From assembly GCA_003342815.1 (NCBI GenBank), contig PTEX01000011.1, positions 3,178,802 through 3,242,801 on the forward strand: a stretch of DNA of 64,000 bases. Reading direction: 5' to 3'. The translations under genes and the position numbers were made by a program. Below are positions 12,291 to 24,335 of the stretch, piece after piece. The notes under the pieces were generated by a model. That model was not told where the DNA came from, ran no database searches, and was given only the letters and a program-made list of their open reading frames with translations. Source of the stretch: Eudromia elegans. Taxonomy: Eukaryota; Chordata; Aves; Tinamiformes; Tinamidae. Each line of letters begins with the position of its first letter. Positions within the stretch are counted from its first letter, which is position 1.

Positions 12291-12645
12291 TCAGGATGCA
12301 AACACAGAAAAACTTATAACAATGATCAAAATGAGAAAAACTGAGCACAGAAAACACGTTTCAGAACCGCCCATCCTCTGTATTTCTGAGGCAAACAATT
12401 TTCAGCTTTACAAGTGAAAAGATTCCAGTTTTGCAAACCACGTCGGAGATCCCGTGACTGAAATGAGAAGTGTCTCGTAAACTGAACCACCTGGATCTGG
12501 CACCGTCACGTTATCGACCCCCAAATCCATTTCCTGGGGACTTAACGCGTTCAGAACGGCCCCGCGCGGCACCTCTCAACGGGCCCCTCCAGGGCGGTTT
12601 TCCTCTCCTTGAACCACGGCCATCCTGCAATCCTTACCAAGGTGT

Positions 12646-12687
12646 TTATATATATATTTTTTTAATATATATATGTATATATATATA
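12646..12687. repeat. imperfect (TA)n microsatellite
   Basis: Two TA-rich runs are split by a T7 tract, and the second includes a single G. The stretch is nearly self-complementary and therefore cruciform-prone. Confidence 0.85.
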
Positions 12688-12689
12688 AA

Positions 12690-14440
12690 ACACCATTCAT
12701 TCTGGCTCTTAAAATCATAACATTGATAATAATTGCATTGAAGCAACCCAATATGTAACTAAAACTACTGCATCATCAACTTAAAAAAAACCCATATAGG
12801 CTGAGTATTTAACTAGTTTGGAGAAGACCCCTTATTTTCATTAATGAATCTCATTTTTAGGTTTTTTTTTTTTACTGTCAGATTAAAAGTACATTTTTTA
12901 TTGTTTTTCCTAGTGCAATTCTGTGTGATATGTTCAGAATAAATGAAATAGCTTTATTTTTTTCATTTTGTTTCTCTCCTGTTCCTGTTTCTATTATTTA
13001 CTGCTTTTAAGACTACTATCACACCGCTCACCGTGTACACAAGTGCACATAAATGAAACATGCACATGTTTAAGCATAAAAGCCCTATATACACTTACAT
13101 AGGCACACATTCACGTACGCTTTTTCATTTTTACACACATTTTAAGTTCTCCTTCTCCACCCCACGTGCCTGAGCCAAGTGAGCCAATCTGCTCAGGAAA
13201 ATTAAGGCACATTCCAAATTTCAGTGAGAAGCTGAACTACTTCTGATACTTAAAAGACTGTAAAATATTTAAAACACTTGTTTAAATATTTGGACCATGT
13301 AAATTCCAGGAGACCTAAGGGTAGACTTTCCAACATAAATAGTTGCGAGTGTCATTTTTGCAGGTGAGAGTAATGTGTGGAATGGGAGAAAAAAATTGTT
13401 CAAAGACAAGCTCCATTCTAAGCTCTTCATTCCCATATAATTTCTACGGGAGAGCTGCCACCAACTACAATGGCAGAGCATTTGAATTTGAGATCTCAAA
13501 ATGCAAAGCACAGTGGCCATTAAGTTAACGCTTTGCTCCGTGAGGTAGTTGCTCATGCAGCCTGAAAGCCTATGGAATACTTTTTCTTTCCCCTATCTCC
13601 AGAAGGATTCTTTTTTTTTATTTTTTTTTAAAAGTGAAAAGTTAAGGATTAAGCAATTACGCCACGCGTTTCTTGGCCTCTGTGATCTCTGAGCTCTCAC
13701 ACAAAGCGTTTGCTTCTGACAGATTTAAGAGCCCAAGAAGCCAACGCCTCCCTCTTGGCACAGCAGCAAAACTGCACGTGGTTTTGGGGCCGCTTTTTTC
13801 CCTCTCTTCCCTGAGTATCGGTCTGGTGGGACGAGTGGGTGCTCGTGGCTCTACAACTGTTAACAGAGGGTGAAGGAAAAGCCGCTCCATAAGGACGAAG
13901 GGGGAGCAAGAGTGATGAGCCCATGTGAGCACAGCACGTGTGTTGGGAAGACAGCACAAGCCAATCCTGTGGATTTACGTGGCAGCAGTAAGACGGGGAG
14001 CAACACCAGTTAAAGAGCGGGTACTTTATAGACACCCGTACTTGAACTGCCGCCGTTCCTACAGACTAATCCTCCTTATTGGATGCCTGGAGGGTCCAAG
14101 GCCAGGAAAAGCTTCAGCAAGTTTCTTTACTTGGAAAAAAAGAAATCATGCTTGTTGATACCCGCCAGGTTGGGGCAGCACAGACACCAACAGGTTTTAT
14201 CTGAAATTTTGGCAGGTACTTCAGCCGAGGCCCAGGGCAGGCAGCCCTCATGGACAAGTACTTTGACAGGTCAAAGACTTGCACTTCTAAAAATCACATG
14301 TTCAGCTCTTAATCCAGGAAATCAACAACAACAACAATAATACTAAAATAGATGATGCCACAATTTTCACTAAAAACAAACAAAACCGAAAGAAACCTCA
14401 AGATGGTAACAAGAAAATTCAAGCACTCGGAGATGAGGAG
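12690..14440. other. non-coding DNA, no gene seen
   Basis: AT-rich DNA with T runs (12859-12872, and 13610-13630 with T8-A-T10) and a TG/CA-rich stretch at 13030-13140. Frames at 13657-14035 on the minus strand and 13673-13873 on the plus strand overlap each other in a GC-richer patch. They show no domain. Confidence 0.55.
14323..14340 (+). repeat. short (CAA)n repeat
   Basis: Four to five CAA units run into AATAATAC. It is a small trinucleotide microsatellite. Confidence 0.8.
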
Positions 14441-14960
14441 ATGCTAGTGCTTAGCTTGCACATGTAATCTTAATTCAGCCTGATCTGTTTTGATGCAGCT
14501 CTCATTACATAACCTCACATTATTTTTCCACACTGTAGAATATCCTGGAGGGTTTGTTTTGTACCAAGTTTGTTATGTACAATGTACACATATTGTATCT
14601 TCGTGTTCTACATATTTAATAGCAACTCTCATCTTCTAAGACAGACTCATGGCTGAGTTGTTCATTAAGCAATTTTTAGAGAGTTTTATGGCCCCATGAA
14701 CAATAATTTTTTTGTGGAAGCAGACTAAATTGTGTGCTGTGATAATTACACCAAACTAATTGTAGGTAAAATTAGCAAGGGGTCAGACCAATTTGGCTTC
14801 ACAAGAAAATATATGCTTTGCTTACACCTTAAATGGTCTTTAGCAAATTAATCAAGTAAAATTGAATCTTCTTAAATCAACATATATAATTTACTGCACA
14901 TTTACTGTGAAACAGGAAGTTTTAACAGTGCTTTGAAAAACGGAACTTGCTAAATGTGTT
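14440..14960. promoter_or_regulatory. candidate conserved non-coding block
   Basis: This is AT-rich but complex sequence with few homopolymers. It has a cluster of homeodomain and SOX-type words: GAACAATAAT at 14699-14708, TAATTA at 14743-14748, CTAATTG at 14757-14762, and TTAATC near 14848 and 14470. It contains no open frame of note and no repeat. The texture resembles deeply conserved vertebrate enhancers, but this is a judgement from composition only. Confidence 0.3.
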
Positions 14961-16510
14961 TTGGATTATCATTTTGGTTTAAATTACCTGTTAACCCAAC
15001 CCTAGAGAGTCAACCAACATGAGCATTTTCCACTTTACCAGCGTACCAAAATGGTATTCAAACACAGCGGGCCGAGAGAAGCATCAATAATGCGTATTTT
15101 TAAACCTCTTTTACCACTGGCTATAAACATCATCCCAATAATGGTCTCTGATATTATGATTCTCCCATAAAAATTTCTTTAGATTTCCTGTTTCTATAGC
15201 AATAGAAGTTCTCCAGACAATGTAAAGTCCATTGTAGTGGCTCTTATGTAGAGATGTCTTTGATATTTCTAGTATGCCATTCAAGGGAAAGAGTTGTGGC
15301 TGCAATTTCCATCAGCAGTAATACACTCTTATTCCCAAGCCCTATTGGAGAGGTTTAGTTCATCTCTAAAAACACAGATTTCCCTGGCTTAAAATCCAAG
15401 CCGTTGGACTGCATTCTGGTCAGGCAAAATTTGCACATGATAACAGTTTCACTTTGCATTTTCCTTGTTTGAAATCCTTTGGTAGAAAACCTCTTATCAT
15501 ATGAAATTGTAATTTTTAGCACCGTTTTTATTTTTTTTAGGCTTCAGAGGATAACCTCTTCGATGCTCAGTAACGGGTAATACATGTGACATCACTTACT
15601 AGAAGAGGGTCAGCTCAAGACCTTTTTTTTTTAATCTCAATTTAGTTAAGAAAAATAATTCTTTCCTTTTTCAATAAAATATTATTCCTGAAAAATTAGA
15701 TTTATGACAATGAAAATGTTATTAGTTCATAAATCTTGTTCAGAATCAACTAATCACAAGTTTTGTAACTTAAAAATATTGAATACTTGATAAACAATAA
15801 ATATACCATTACCAGATATAATATTGCCATTTGCTAATATAGTTATTTAATATGAGCTGCAATGACTTGTAGCAAGTTTGTCAAAACAAAGTGCTCTCCC
15901 ATGGCTGAAGCCAACTATTTTGACACAGCATTCACCAAAGCTTTAATTGAAACTGATATTTTCCCCTTGGATACATTTGCATTTTTCGGTGTTTTTCAAT
16001 AATTCTCTGAAATGTTTTGACCAGCTATAACAAACACCAGGCCTGCCCTAAATTACTTGGAAGGCACTTCCTTAGCACCTCAATGCCTTGAGGATGAATA
16101 TAGCAGAGCCCGTATTCTTACATAGCATAAAGCATTCGCTGCGTTTACAACAGTCCTAGCACAATTGTCTGAACTGCCTTTAATAGAAAAATAACAACAA
16201 TACTGTATGTGCAACAAGAGGAGACCTGGGTATGGAAGGGGTTGGAGGGACGGATGTTAAGTACCTTCCACTTACCCCGGTGCTGACTAAGGTCCCAAAG
16301 GAGCTCCAAACAGGGCCAGCACATTGCCCGATGCTGGAAGGAGGCCGGACCCCCGGCGGGGGGGCAGAGCCAGACCCTGTGTCACCGCAGGGCCCGTAAG
16401 CGGCACGGAGCAAAGATGATGCCACCAAGACACACAGCTTCTATAAGATCCTTAAACATTAGCTTCAGCAAAGGAGCTGCAAGAAATGCCCTCAGAGATA
16501 GAAAATCTAA
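14960..16510. other. AT-rich non-coding DNA
   Basis: No gene. A single POU octamer ATTTGCAT lies at 15975-15982 within a T-rich stretch. A T-rich run ending TTTTTTAG lies near 15530-15540. A GC-richer spot at 16320-16400 gives a chance minus-strand frame (16180-16428) with no recognisable domain. Confidence 0.5.
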
Positions 16511-16770
16511 GAAAAATAGTACTGGCATCTAATTACGGCAGTGGAGTTTGCTGCTTTTATCTGTAATTGGACTGTATAGTCTTTCATTCTAATTTACTTT
16601 ACATCTAAACTGTGATAATCAAGACAAGCAGAACAGAATGGCTTGTAACTTGGCTATACCACCGACACCAGTTAATGCCTAATTATAACAACTAAATTAA
16701 AGAGGGGACTGTAAAGAGGTTGACTATCAGTTTGAAGCATTTAATTCTGTGGAAAGAAATAGAGATTTTA
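16510..16770. promoter_or_regulatory. candidate conserved non-coding block (homeodomain sites)
   Basis: TAATTA occurs at 16530-16535 and 16680-16685, TAATTG at 16564-16569, and further TTAAT words near 16670 and 16740. The sequence between them is complex and repeat-free. It is plausible as a homeodomain-responsive enhancer, with no functional evidence. Confidence 0.3.
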
Positions 16771-17324
16771 AATCCTAAGTAAAAAAATCAATATTATGGC
16801 TCATTATATTGGTATTGCTAAACAGATTAATGAAATTAAGTATTTTGCTCTTTAAAAAAAAAAGTTTTATCATGATGTAAAGATGGCTTTAAACAAAAGA
16901 TCACAACAGAGAAGGAAATTCACATTCCAGACCAATTTATAAACCAGTCTAATCTGGAAAAAGCAGTCGGTGCAATTGACTTTCCCAGGCTACCTCGGGA
17001 AGCTGCAGCACACGTTACCGGAGCGCGGATTTACTGCAGCGCTCTGCAGCAGGGCACACACGGTGCCACCCGGGGCGTGCAGACACAGAGAGGAAGAAAG
17101 GCCAGGGTCTGAAGGAAAGCGTTTGGGATCAATTGAACTGCTAAAGTAAAACCTTTCTGAAAATTCCAAATACTAAATACTCCTCCTAGAAAGACCCTTT
17201 AACAAAGTAGAATAATGCGTCTTGTCAAAACGCACACTACTAAAGAAAAGGAATTTGGGGATGCCTGGCATATGTCTGCTTGCATAGGACAGCCATCAGT
17301 ATTTTGAGCCTCATCCCCTGTGGA

Positions 17325-17725
17325 TGAAGCTCGGCGGGACGGGACGGTTCTCAGTCACTGCATTTGCTGGCCGGAGGTGGCAGCTCCTCGGCACGCGTTT
17401 GCAGGTGTCACATCCCTGCCCGCACCTCGGCGCAGCGGAAGGCGCGGGACCGGCCCCGGGGACGCTGCGATGCTGCTGCCGCAGCCGCGTGCCGGCCGGG
17501 CGGGCCCCGCGCAGCGCCCGGCGGCGGGCGCAGCCCTAGGGCACCCTCTAGCAGCAGGCGCTGCACGGAGGAACCGCCGCCCGGGAAGGGCAGCGGGACC
17601 CCGAGGACCTCGGCCCTCACCCCCTGCCTCGCCCGGGACACAGAAACGCCCCTCCCCAAGCAGGGCCAGGAGCAGCCCCTGCTCAACAGCCCTCCCGAGG
17701 GATTTGCGGCGTTTCACGTACTTGT
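17325..17725. promoter_or_regulatory. orphan CpG island
   Basis: I count about 45 CpG dinucleotides between roughly 17330 and 17720 in strongly GC-rich sequence, the highest CpG density of the window. The surrounding kilobases are AT-rich and almost CpG-free. Overlapping open frames on both strands (up to 135 codons) are Pro/Arg/Ala/Gly-rich, as expected for any GC-rich DNA, and none is a recognisable protein. It could be the promoter of an unannotated long non-coding RNA, an intragenic island or a recombination-driven GC-rich spot. Confidence 0.6.
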
Positions 17726-18835
17726 AACAGTTGTCCCAGGCAGGTATTAGCCACTTAGCAGCTAATTAGCAATTCCTCTGGATCCGCTTTATACTCCCTT
17801 TTACGTGAAGCAGAGTCAGTCTCATCTGCTCAGTTAACGAGTTCCAAAGGGAAGCAGACGCAGTTTCCCACTTCAGGAAAGAGCTGGGCTTCCTGCTCTT
17901 CCCTCTCTGCCCGATTTTTTTAATGTATCCTTCGAGGTCCTTAGTTCTGATTAAATTATAAACAATTCAAATACCAATACTTATTTATCTCATACTCCAT
18001 GCAACAACTTTTGGAAAAAAAAACCACGTTGGTGCCATTAAATTTGCGATGTGGAGATGTACTAGAAATCAGCAGATGAGAAGCTGGCGCATCTCATCCC
18101 ACTTGCCAAAATGTACTCCTGGCACTGACCACCACGACACGTGAGCTTCTCACAAATTATCTGCCCTTATCCTCCTCTTCCTTTCATTCATAAACAGCTG
18201 TTAACTGACCTTCCAACAGGGAAATATGTTTACCTGAACTGTTGTGACTTCTGTATTCACTGACATTGAGAAAAAATACAAAATTGTTGTTTAGACTGAC
18301 GATATTTTCTGCGACGCATGCTTTTATTCACTGCGATTGCTTCGACAATCTAGTGTTTATTAAAAATTCGGCAGGAAGTTTTGTCTGGAAACACGTTGTT
18401 TAGAGAGAAGCGGTTTGGAGTTAATTGCCGGACCACGCAGCCCAGTCCAGGCCCGCTCAGGTTCCCACCAGACACTTCACTGCCTCGAAGCACGCCCAGA
18501 ACCTCAGCGGGCAGATTAGCAAACGCCCCAGGATTTCACGATATTTATGTCTGCAAAGTCATTATCTCAAGTTCTTGAGAAATCAAAAAAATTCTAGTGA
18601 TTCAAAACCAGCAACATTTTGCTGCTCAGTGCAAGAACAAAACAAAATTTATCCTACCAGCTAGAAAAAACTTCCAGTTAGACCCTGTCTTTTTCATCAG
18701 ATCTTCTAGAAGGGATCCAAAGGGCTCCTCGGTGCAGCTCTTGCAGGTATGAGTGTGGCAGCAGAGCCACAGACACCCAGAGCCCCCAAACCTCGCAGGG
18801 CAAGCCCCAAATTCACACAGAACTCGCCCCAAGCT
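17726..18835. other. non-coding DNA
   Basis: AT-rich unique sequence with homeodomain-type TTAGCAGCTAATTAGC near 17755. There is no gene-like frame. Short frames at 18381-18664 and 18626-18934 have no domain signature. Confidence 0.5.
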
Positions 18836-18904
18836 ATCCCAGGCTGGGTAAATTGCACCAGGTTGGGTAAATTGCATCCAGTATCCCAGGCTGGGTAAAT
18901 TGCA
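18836..18904. repeat. three-copy minisatellite (GGGTAAATTGCA unit)
   Basis: The core CAGG(C/T)TGGGTAAATTGCA occurs three times, ending at 18857, 18876 and 18904. Copies 1 and 3 share the longer prefix ATCCC, and copy 2 is shortened and carries a C-to-T change. The array makes short repeated peptides in all frames, so chance frames across it should not be read as genes. Confidence 0.85.
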
Positions 18905-19198
18905 GGAACACACAGCAGCGAACACGAAGGTCACGCAGGCAGCGCCAGGGCAGGACCTTCCAGCTGGGGGGTGGAAGGCACCGGCCGGCAGCAGGAGAAA
19001 CGCCGGGGTGAAAACGAGTGAATCTCACCTTGCTCTCCTATATAATTATAGGGTTTGTATAAAAGCCACACAGTTCCTTTTGATACTACTGATTGCCACA
19101 AGCAAAATAACAGGAAAACAACATGCTTTTAATACGTGCAACCTGACACGATCCTTTTGGATGCAAAATTTGCAGCAAAACATTTCTAAGTATTCTAA

Positions 19199-19282
19199 AT
19201 ATATTTTTATATATTCTCTCTCTATATTCTCTCTATATATATTCCTATATTCTCTCTCTATATATTTCTATATTCTATTAAT
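19199..19282 (+). repeat. TATATTCTCTCTC-type compound microsatellite
   Basis: A 12-16 bp unit of TATAT plus TCTCTC is repeated four to five times with variation. It is the only reason the plus-strand frame at 18900-19358 shows a Tyr/Ser/Ile-rich repetitive tail. Confidence 0.85.
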
Positions 19283-19284
19283 GA

Positions 19285-22200
19285 TATTATTTATAGATTA
19301 TTTCAAAAAAGGCAGCATATCTGCAATTCATTTAAAAGCATTAGCAGCATTGCCTTAGTTGTATGTCCAATCTCTGTTATTAAATATGGCCAGAAAATAA
19401 CAGTAAAAATTAACCTAAAGCTTAACGGCTTATGTAAGAATGCCTTAATAAAAAAACGTTGCTGAGGGTATTGAACTGTACAATTAAACCCCTCCCACTA
19501 AATACTTTTCTCTCTAATTTCCATCTAAAGCTTATTCAGCAAACCAAAATGCCAATGCATTTCTTCAATTTCCACTTCTTTGAACCTGTTAATGTATGAA
19601 TAAAAAAAGATTTATTTGTGTTATTAGCCACATATAACCCTCTTGCCTAAAAAGTAGCTTTAAACACAAAATTTCTGAGATACACATGAACCTACAAAAT
19701 ATCTAAAAGATCATTTTGATTTTCTTCTGCAAGCTATGTTTGATTTACATCAATTAGATCTTTCACATAAGGTATCATATAACAGGAAGGCTAATAACCC
19801 AGAAATAACCTCATTAAAAAAGACAGCATATCGGTCTAAGCAGAATGAACTCTAAGCAGAAAAATTAGTGACCTGGAAAGTAGCAGGAAGAGGTAATAGC
19901 AATACAGAGAAAAAATACATTCCCATTAGCTAGTCAAAAGTAGAAATCACCAGCGATAAAGTAAAAATACAATAGAAGCGTAAGGAGAACATTTAAAAAT
20001 ATTTTTATCCTTTGAAATTCCGTAACAGAAAACATATTTCCCCAAACCAAGACACTGTCTGAAATTATGGTAGTACTGTTATTTAGTCCATGTTTTCTTC
20101 AGATGCTTAAAACGGTCCTTGACAGAATATTATTAGCAAGTCTAATACATTTATATTAAATTATCAGTGTATGATTCCAATATCTATGTGTTCATCTATT
20201 TTGAGATTAATGGTTGATAACGGTAGCTCAAGTTGAATTTACACAGTTATCCCTAATTTAACGTCAGCCACTTAGAGTCAAGTTCTAGAAAAATCTTCTA
20301 AAACGTCTCTTATTAAAACATGGAGAATGCCCACAAAAGCCTACTTTCTATTTAAAATACGGTCCCTCTTACCTTTTGATAAAATGCTGTGAGATGCATA
20401 ACTCTCATCAGTAAATCCAATTTGCCAGTGTTAATAGCAAAAATTACTTAAACCACAGGCAAGCCACAAATTTTATTTTGGTTTTACTTGGCAACAGTCC
20501 TTCTATTGACATAGAGTTTGCTTACATTTCCAAAGCAAAATAACTCATCAAACTAGTGAACACTGCACACAGGACAGACTGTAAGTGATTTTCCTCTACT
20601 TTTATGTTTAATAGGTTTAAAAATATGATGGAAGGAGGAGGGGGGGGAAAGCAAAACACAGACTAAGGGCTGTTGGGGAAAATAATTCACCAGCTGAGGA
20701 GAGGAAAATTCCTCATGCTTCTTCCCTTTCCTGCTTTACTTCCCAAACCCAAGGAAAATGACCTCTACCTGGGCGCGATGCCCTTCGGGAATCCGGCAGA
20801 CCCGGGCTCACGTTTGAACAGCATCTTCCTCCCGTCCCTTCTCTGCATCCCTGCTGGCAGAGGCCAGCCCAGGAAATACATGGCTCAGGAGACTCCGAGA
20901 CTGCACGAGCACACCAAATAATACATCCGATCTGCTCTGCTGAAACTGAAGCTTGTTCGCAGACAATCAAGGAAAATAAAACCATTGATTTTTAGCTAAA
21001 GGTTTTTTGGTTTTCCCCCCATGTTTTTCATGTCTCTTCTGAAACAAGTGCAATTCAACCTCCTTGGAAAGCTTCATCCTCCTTATGGCTAAAAAAGCAG
21101 CTTTTAAACTAAATCTTGGGGAGACTTGCTGTTGTTGGGCTTTGTTTTTAACCACAGGTTTAATCTACTCATAATGGATGCTGCCTGTCTGGGTGCTCCT
21201 GAGACCAAGCCCACCCACACGGTTTACTCTTGAACATTATGGTAGCTCATTTCATTTTCTTCTACTGAGTATAAATATCACACCACAACATTGTAGGGTA
21301 CCCTACATATCAAATACATTAAATAGGGAAATTCTTTAAAATGAAATAATGGGAAAACAATTTAAAAACCTTCTTAGCTCCCATGCTTTCATTTGTACCC
21401 TCAGTGGGTCTCAGCACAGAGAACTTCTCTTGCCAAACCTCCAGATCTCAATCAGTGCAGCATTAAGGCAAACATTACACAAATGCTCACTATAATCAAT
21501 TCACACAGCTTGTAGTCTGTGCGTGTATCTTAAAATCTGTGAAAAGGGGACTTTATTAGTGCTATATGTTAAGGTGTATCAGAAATCAACTTTTAAAAAT
21601 GCTACATTTGCAATGGTATAAATGCTATAAATTCCTACAGCTAGGCATCCTCAGGTGGTAAATATTGTTTCTAAATAAAAACAATAATAATAAAAAATTA
21701 CCAAACAATGGCAATATTTGGCAGAGGGGAAGAAGGGGCACCTGCCATCACAGAAAGCTCTGCTGCTGTTTCTGAAGTTGCATGGGAGGAATCCACTGGC
21801 AGATGCTCTCAGGCATCCTCGTTAACAGGAGGAGGGCACTTAACCTCCAGTTCTCCTTTTGCCTTGTAAGAGATGTGGCCAGCTACTTTTAATTTATTAG
21901 GGAACAGATTTGCAAAGACTCTTTTATTATAGAGGCAGTAAGAGGAGCTATTTTTTCCATAAAATGTATGTAAATATGATTCATGAAAGACACAAATTTT
22001 ATTGAAGGAATAAACTGTCTCAAAACTTTCTGTTCATAAACACTAGTTAAAAGGACACATTACTAATATATTTCTTCTTTCACGTGTTGCTATCTGTCTC
22101 GAGTAACCAGAAGGCCAGTTTTTGTATGCTTAGTGCAGCATCTTTACTGAGAGCATCTCCAAGGACGTAGCTTGAGGAACAAAGCAGGAGCACGGGCTAT

Positions 22201-22915
22201 TGCCCCGTTAGTGGCCAGGCTGCTGCTCTGTGTTATTAGAGGGGAAAAGGAAATAGCAGCAACCGCCTTCGGTTGAATCAATGCTCGAGTCGTCATCAGC
22301 AGGAAGGCCCATACTGAGCTCCTTCATCAGAAAGGGGGCTTCTGTCCCCTGAGCTTTGGGCTGTGACCCTCATGTCCCAAGGAATAACGAAGTCTATTTA
22401 GATGAACCAGAACTCCTCGTACAAATAACGTGTAATAGCACGTGAACTCAAAAGGGCCCTGGTTAAGCAGTAAGGTACTCACCTTATGAAATACTGAGGG
22501 CCACTTGATAGATCTCCTGCTGTAGATCAGTAACTTACAGTACTGAGTTAGAGTCACACTAAAAAGTACTTGCTTTAAAATCCTAAAAAGAGTTTGCTGC
22601 TCTATCTCCAAAAAAACACATTTTTAAACAAACTAAGTCTTAAAACAAGGAAGGAATTTGAGGTAAGTCAGAAATGATGCACAGGTCTGAAAGCCCCTCC
22701 GCAGTTTACGGGCACGGCATAGCCAATATTTCCCTGTTTATAACAAACCGGTTCTTTTAAACACTGTAGACCAGGACAAGAGACGTGTTTTTTTTAAAAA
22801 GAAGCAGCTTTGCTAAGGGACGACAGTAAATGATGGAGCACTTTCTGACTGTGACCTGCTATGTCTAGGGAAGATTTAAGAATATTTTTCTCACAATTGG
22901 TCAATTAGATATTTG
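19285..22915. other. AT-rich non-coding DNA
   Basis: No gene recognised. It holds a G-rich purine stretch at 20629-20650 and an (AAT)n-like run near 21676-21697. A moderately GC-rich interval at 20700-20900 has short frames on both strands without domains. The rest is unique AT-rich DNA. Confidence 0.5.
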
Positions 22916-22923
22916 GAATATAG

Positions 22924-22940
22924 AGGAGAAGAAGAAGAAG
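22924..22940 (+). repeat. short (GAA)n repeat
   Basis: Four GAA units run in a purine-only stretch. It is a minor microsatellite. Confidence 0.8.
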
Positions 22941-22984
22941 GGTTGAAATGGCTACTGGCTACTGCGTCAGACCTGACAGTCAAA

Positions 22985-23245
22985 TGCTACCAGAGCTCAA
23001 TCCTGGAGAAATATGGACTTTGCAGGAAAGGTTGCTTAGAACAAAAGCCCATTTATCTGAAGAGCGAAGACATTTAATCAATTTACATGAAGGATTTCAA
23101 AATTAGTCAGACTGTAATGAACTATGAAATACTGATTAATGAATTTTTGCAATGTTTGATTAGAAACTTAACATGTATGCTAGCACATTTTGCCACCACA
23201 GCATTTATAAGCTAATATTTGTTTCTTGAAACTACCAGAGTGTAA
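22985..23245. promoter_or_regulatory. candidate conserved non-coding block
   Basis: The block is repeat-free AT-rich sequence containing TTAATCAATTT near 23075, CTGATTAATGAATTT near 23130 and GTTTGATTAGAAAC near 23155. These are dense homeodomain/LIM-HD and TALE-like words. There is no reading frame of note. The call is inferred from motif texture only. Confidence 0.25.
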
Positions 23246-23350
23246 ACAGTCCTTAGATTCTGGGGCTGAGCCTGTTGACTGTTAACCAAGCATCTCATAC
23301 CAAAATCAGCTGCGAAAAAATGTGAGCACGTTAAAATACATTTCTAAAAT

Positions 23351-23361
23351 AAAAAAAAAAA
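23351..23361 (+). repeat. A11 homopolymer
   Basis: An eleven-base A run lies in an A-rich stretch. There is no matching retroposon body upstream, so it is not a poly(A) tail of a recognisable insertion. Confidence 0.8.
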
Positions 23362-23704
23362 GTAAATTGGTCGTTTCATACTTGCAAGTCCTACTCTCTG
23401 CCATGGCTTGGGGTGGCCTCTCTAACCTCTTGGCCGTTTCTGTTAGTGCATTAAGTCTGCCCTGGCCCCCTACATCCTCCCAGCCCATGGCTGCAGGTGG
23501 CAGGAAGGGTGGCCAGCCTGCAGACACACAGGGGTGTCTGACCACGGGCCTCGCCTGCCAAAGAGCAGCCAAGCATAACGGGGTCGCTGCTGTGGATTAC
23601 AGCTAGCGGGAATTTTACCATTGCAAATTCAAATATTCCGTGCCTTACGCTGCCATTTCTTGACTAATTGGCCAAAACTGCTATTTATTGGACTCTTCAT
23701 TCCT

Positions 23705-23730
23705 AAAAATAAATAAATAAATAAATAAAT
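23705..23730 (+). repeat. (AAAT)n microsatellite
   Basis: About six AAAT units form a pure tetranucleotide repeat. Confidence 0.9.
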
Positions 23731-23977
23731 TTCAGCAAGCTGTAGAAATTTGCTGTCTTTTTTAAATCACAGATACTTTTGAAGAAACAGCAAACATTCA
23801 GCGGTTGTCGTTCTTCAAATGACATTATTATGTGGGCTTAAAGTACACTCGCAGATATGCACACATGAACCATGAGCCATCAGCCAATATTTAGATTCTG
23901 AGCCTCGTTTTTGATTTTTTATTTTAAATTCTAAGAATAGTCATAATTTTTAATTGGATTCTCACACCCAGAACAAG

Positions 23978-23995
23978 TTTTTTTTTAAAAAAAAA
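23978..23995. repeat. T9A9 palindrome
   Basis: Nine Ts are followed immediately by nine As, a perfect 18-bp palindrome and a rigid A-tract junction. Such tracts disfavour nucleosomes. Confidence 0.8.
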
Positions 23996-23999
23996 GTCT

Positions 24000-24335
24000 T
24001 GCCTCATGACAGTAATATTTTAACTAAAAATTAAAATTGGTAACAAAGTTATCATACCTAGAAATAGATCATATATTTTATGAGGTCATGAAAATGTGTA
24101 ACAGAGTGTCAGTGAATGATTATTAGTGTAACAATCTTGTTTTGTAATTAGTTGTAGCTTCTTTTTATTGGAAACTACATGAAGAGATCCCTTCATCCAC
24201 AGTGAAAAATGGGAAATCATTCAGTTTGGGGCCTGTGGTTGCTAGTAGCAACACATACTGGAATATTGCCATCTGGCCTCTTGTTTTAAATGAGATTTGA
24301 ATAATCAATTTAATAATGGATAGAGTAGATACTTA
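24000..24335. promoter_or_regulatory. candidate conserved non-coding block
   Basis: TAATTA at 24145-24150 and an AATAATCAATTTAATAATGG run near 24300 sit in complex AT-rich sequence that lies next to the T9A9 tract. SOX-type ACAAAG (24041-24046) and ACAATC words are also present. No open frame or repeat is present. The enhancer idea is inference. Confidence 0.3.

Noticed and set aside
14078..14107. CTGGAGGGTCCAAGGCCAGG, slightly CR1-like
   Set aside because: Only one word resembles CR1 and the neighbours do not fit in order.
17320..17727. Overlapping Arg/Pro/Ala-rich frames of 71-135 codons on both strands
   Set aside because: Several competing frames in both directions are expected in GC-rich DNA with few stop codons.
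18900..19358. Plus-strand open frame of 152 codons
   Set aside because: The second half is translated TATATTCTCTC microsatellite, and the first half crosses the end of a minisatellite.
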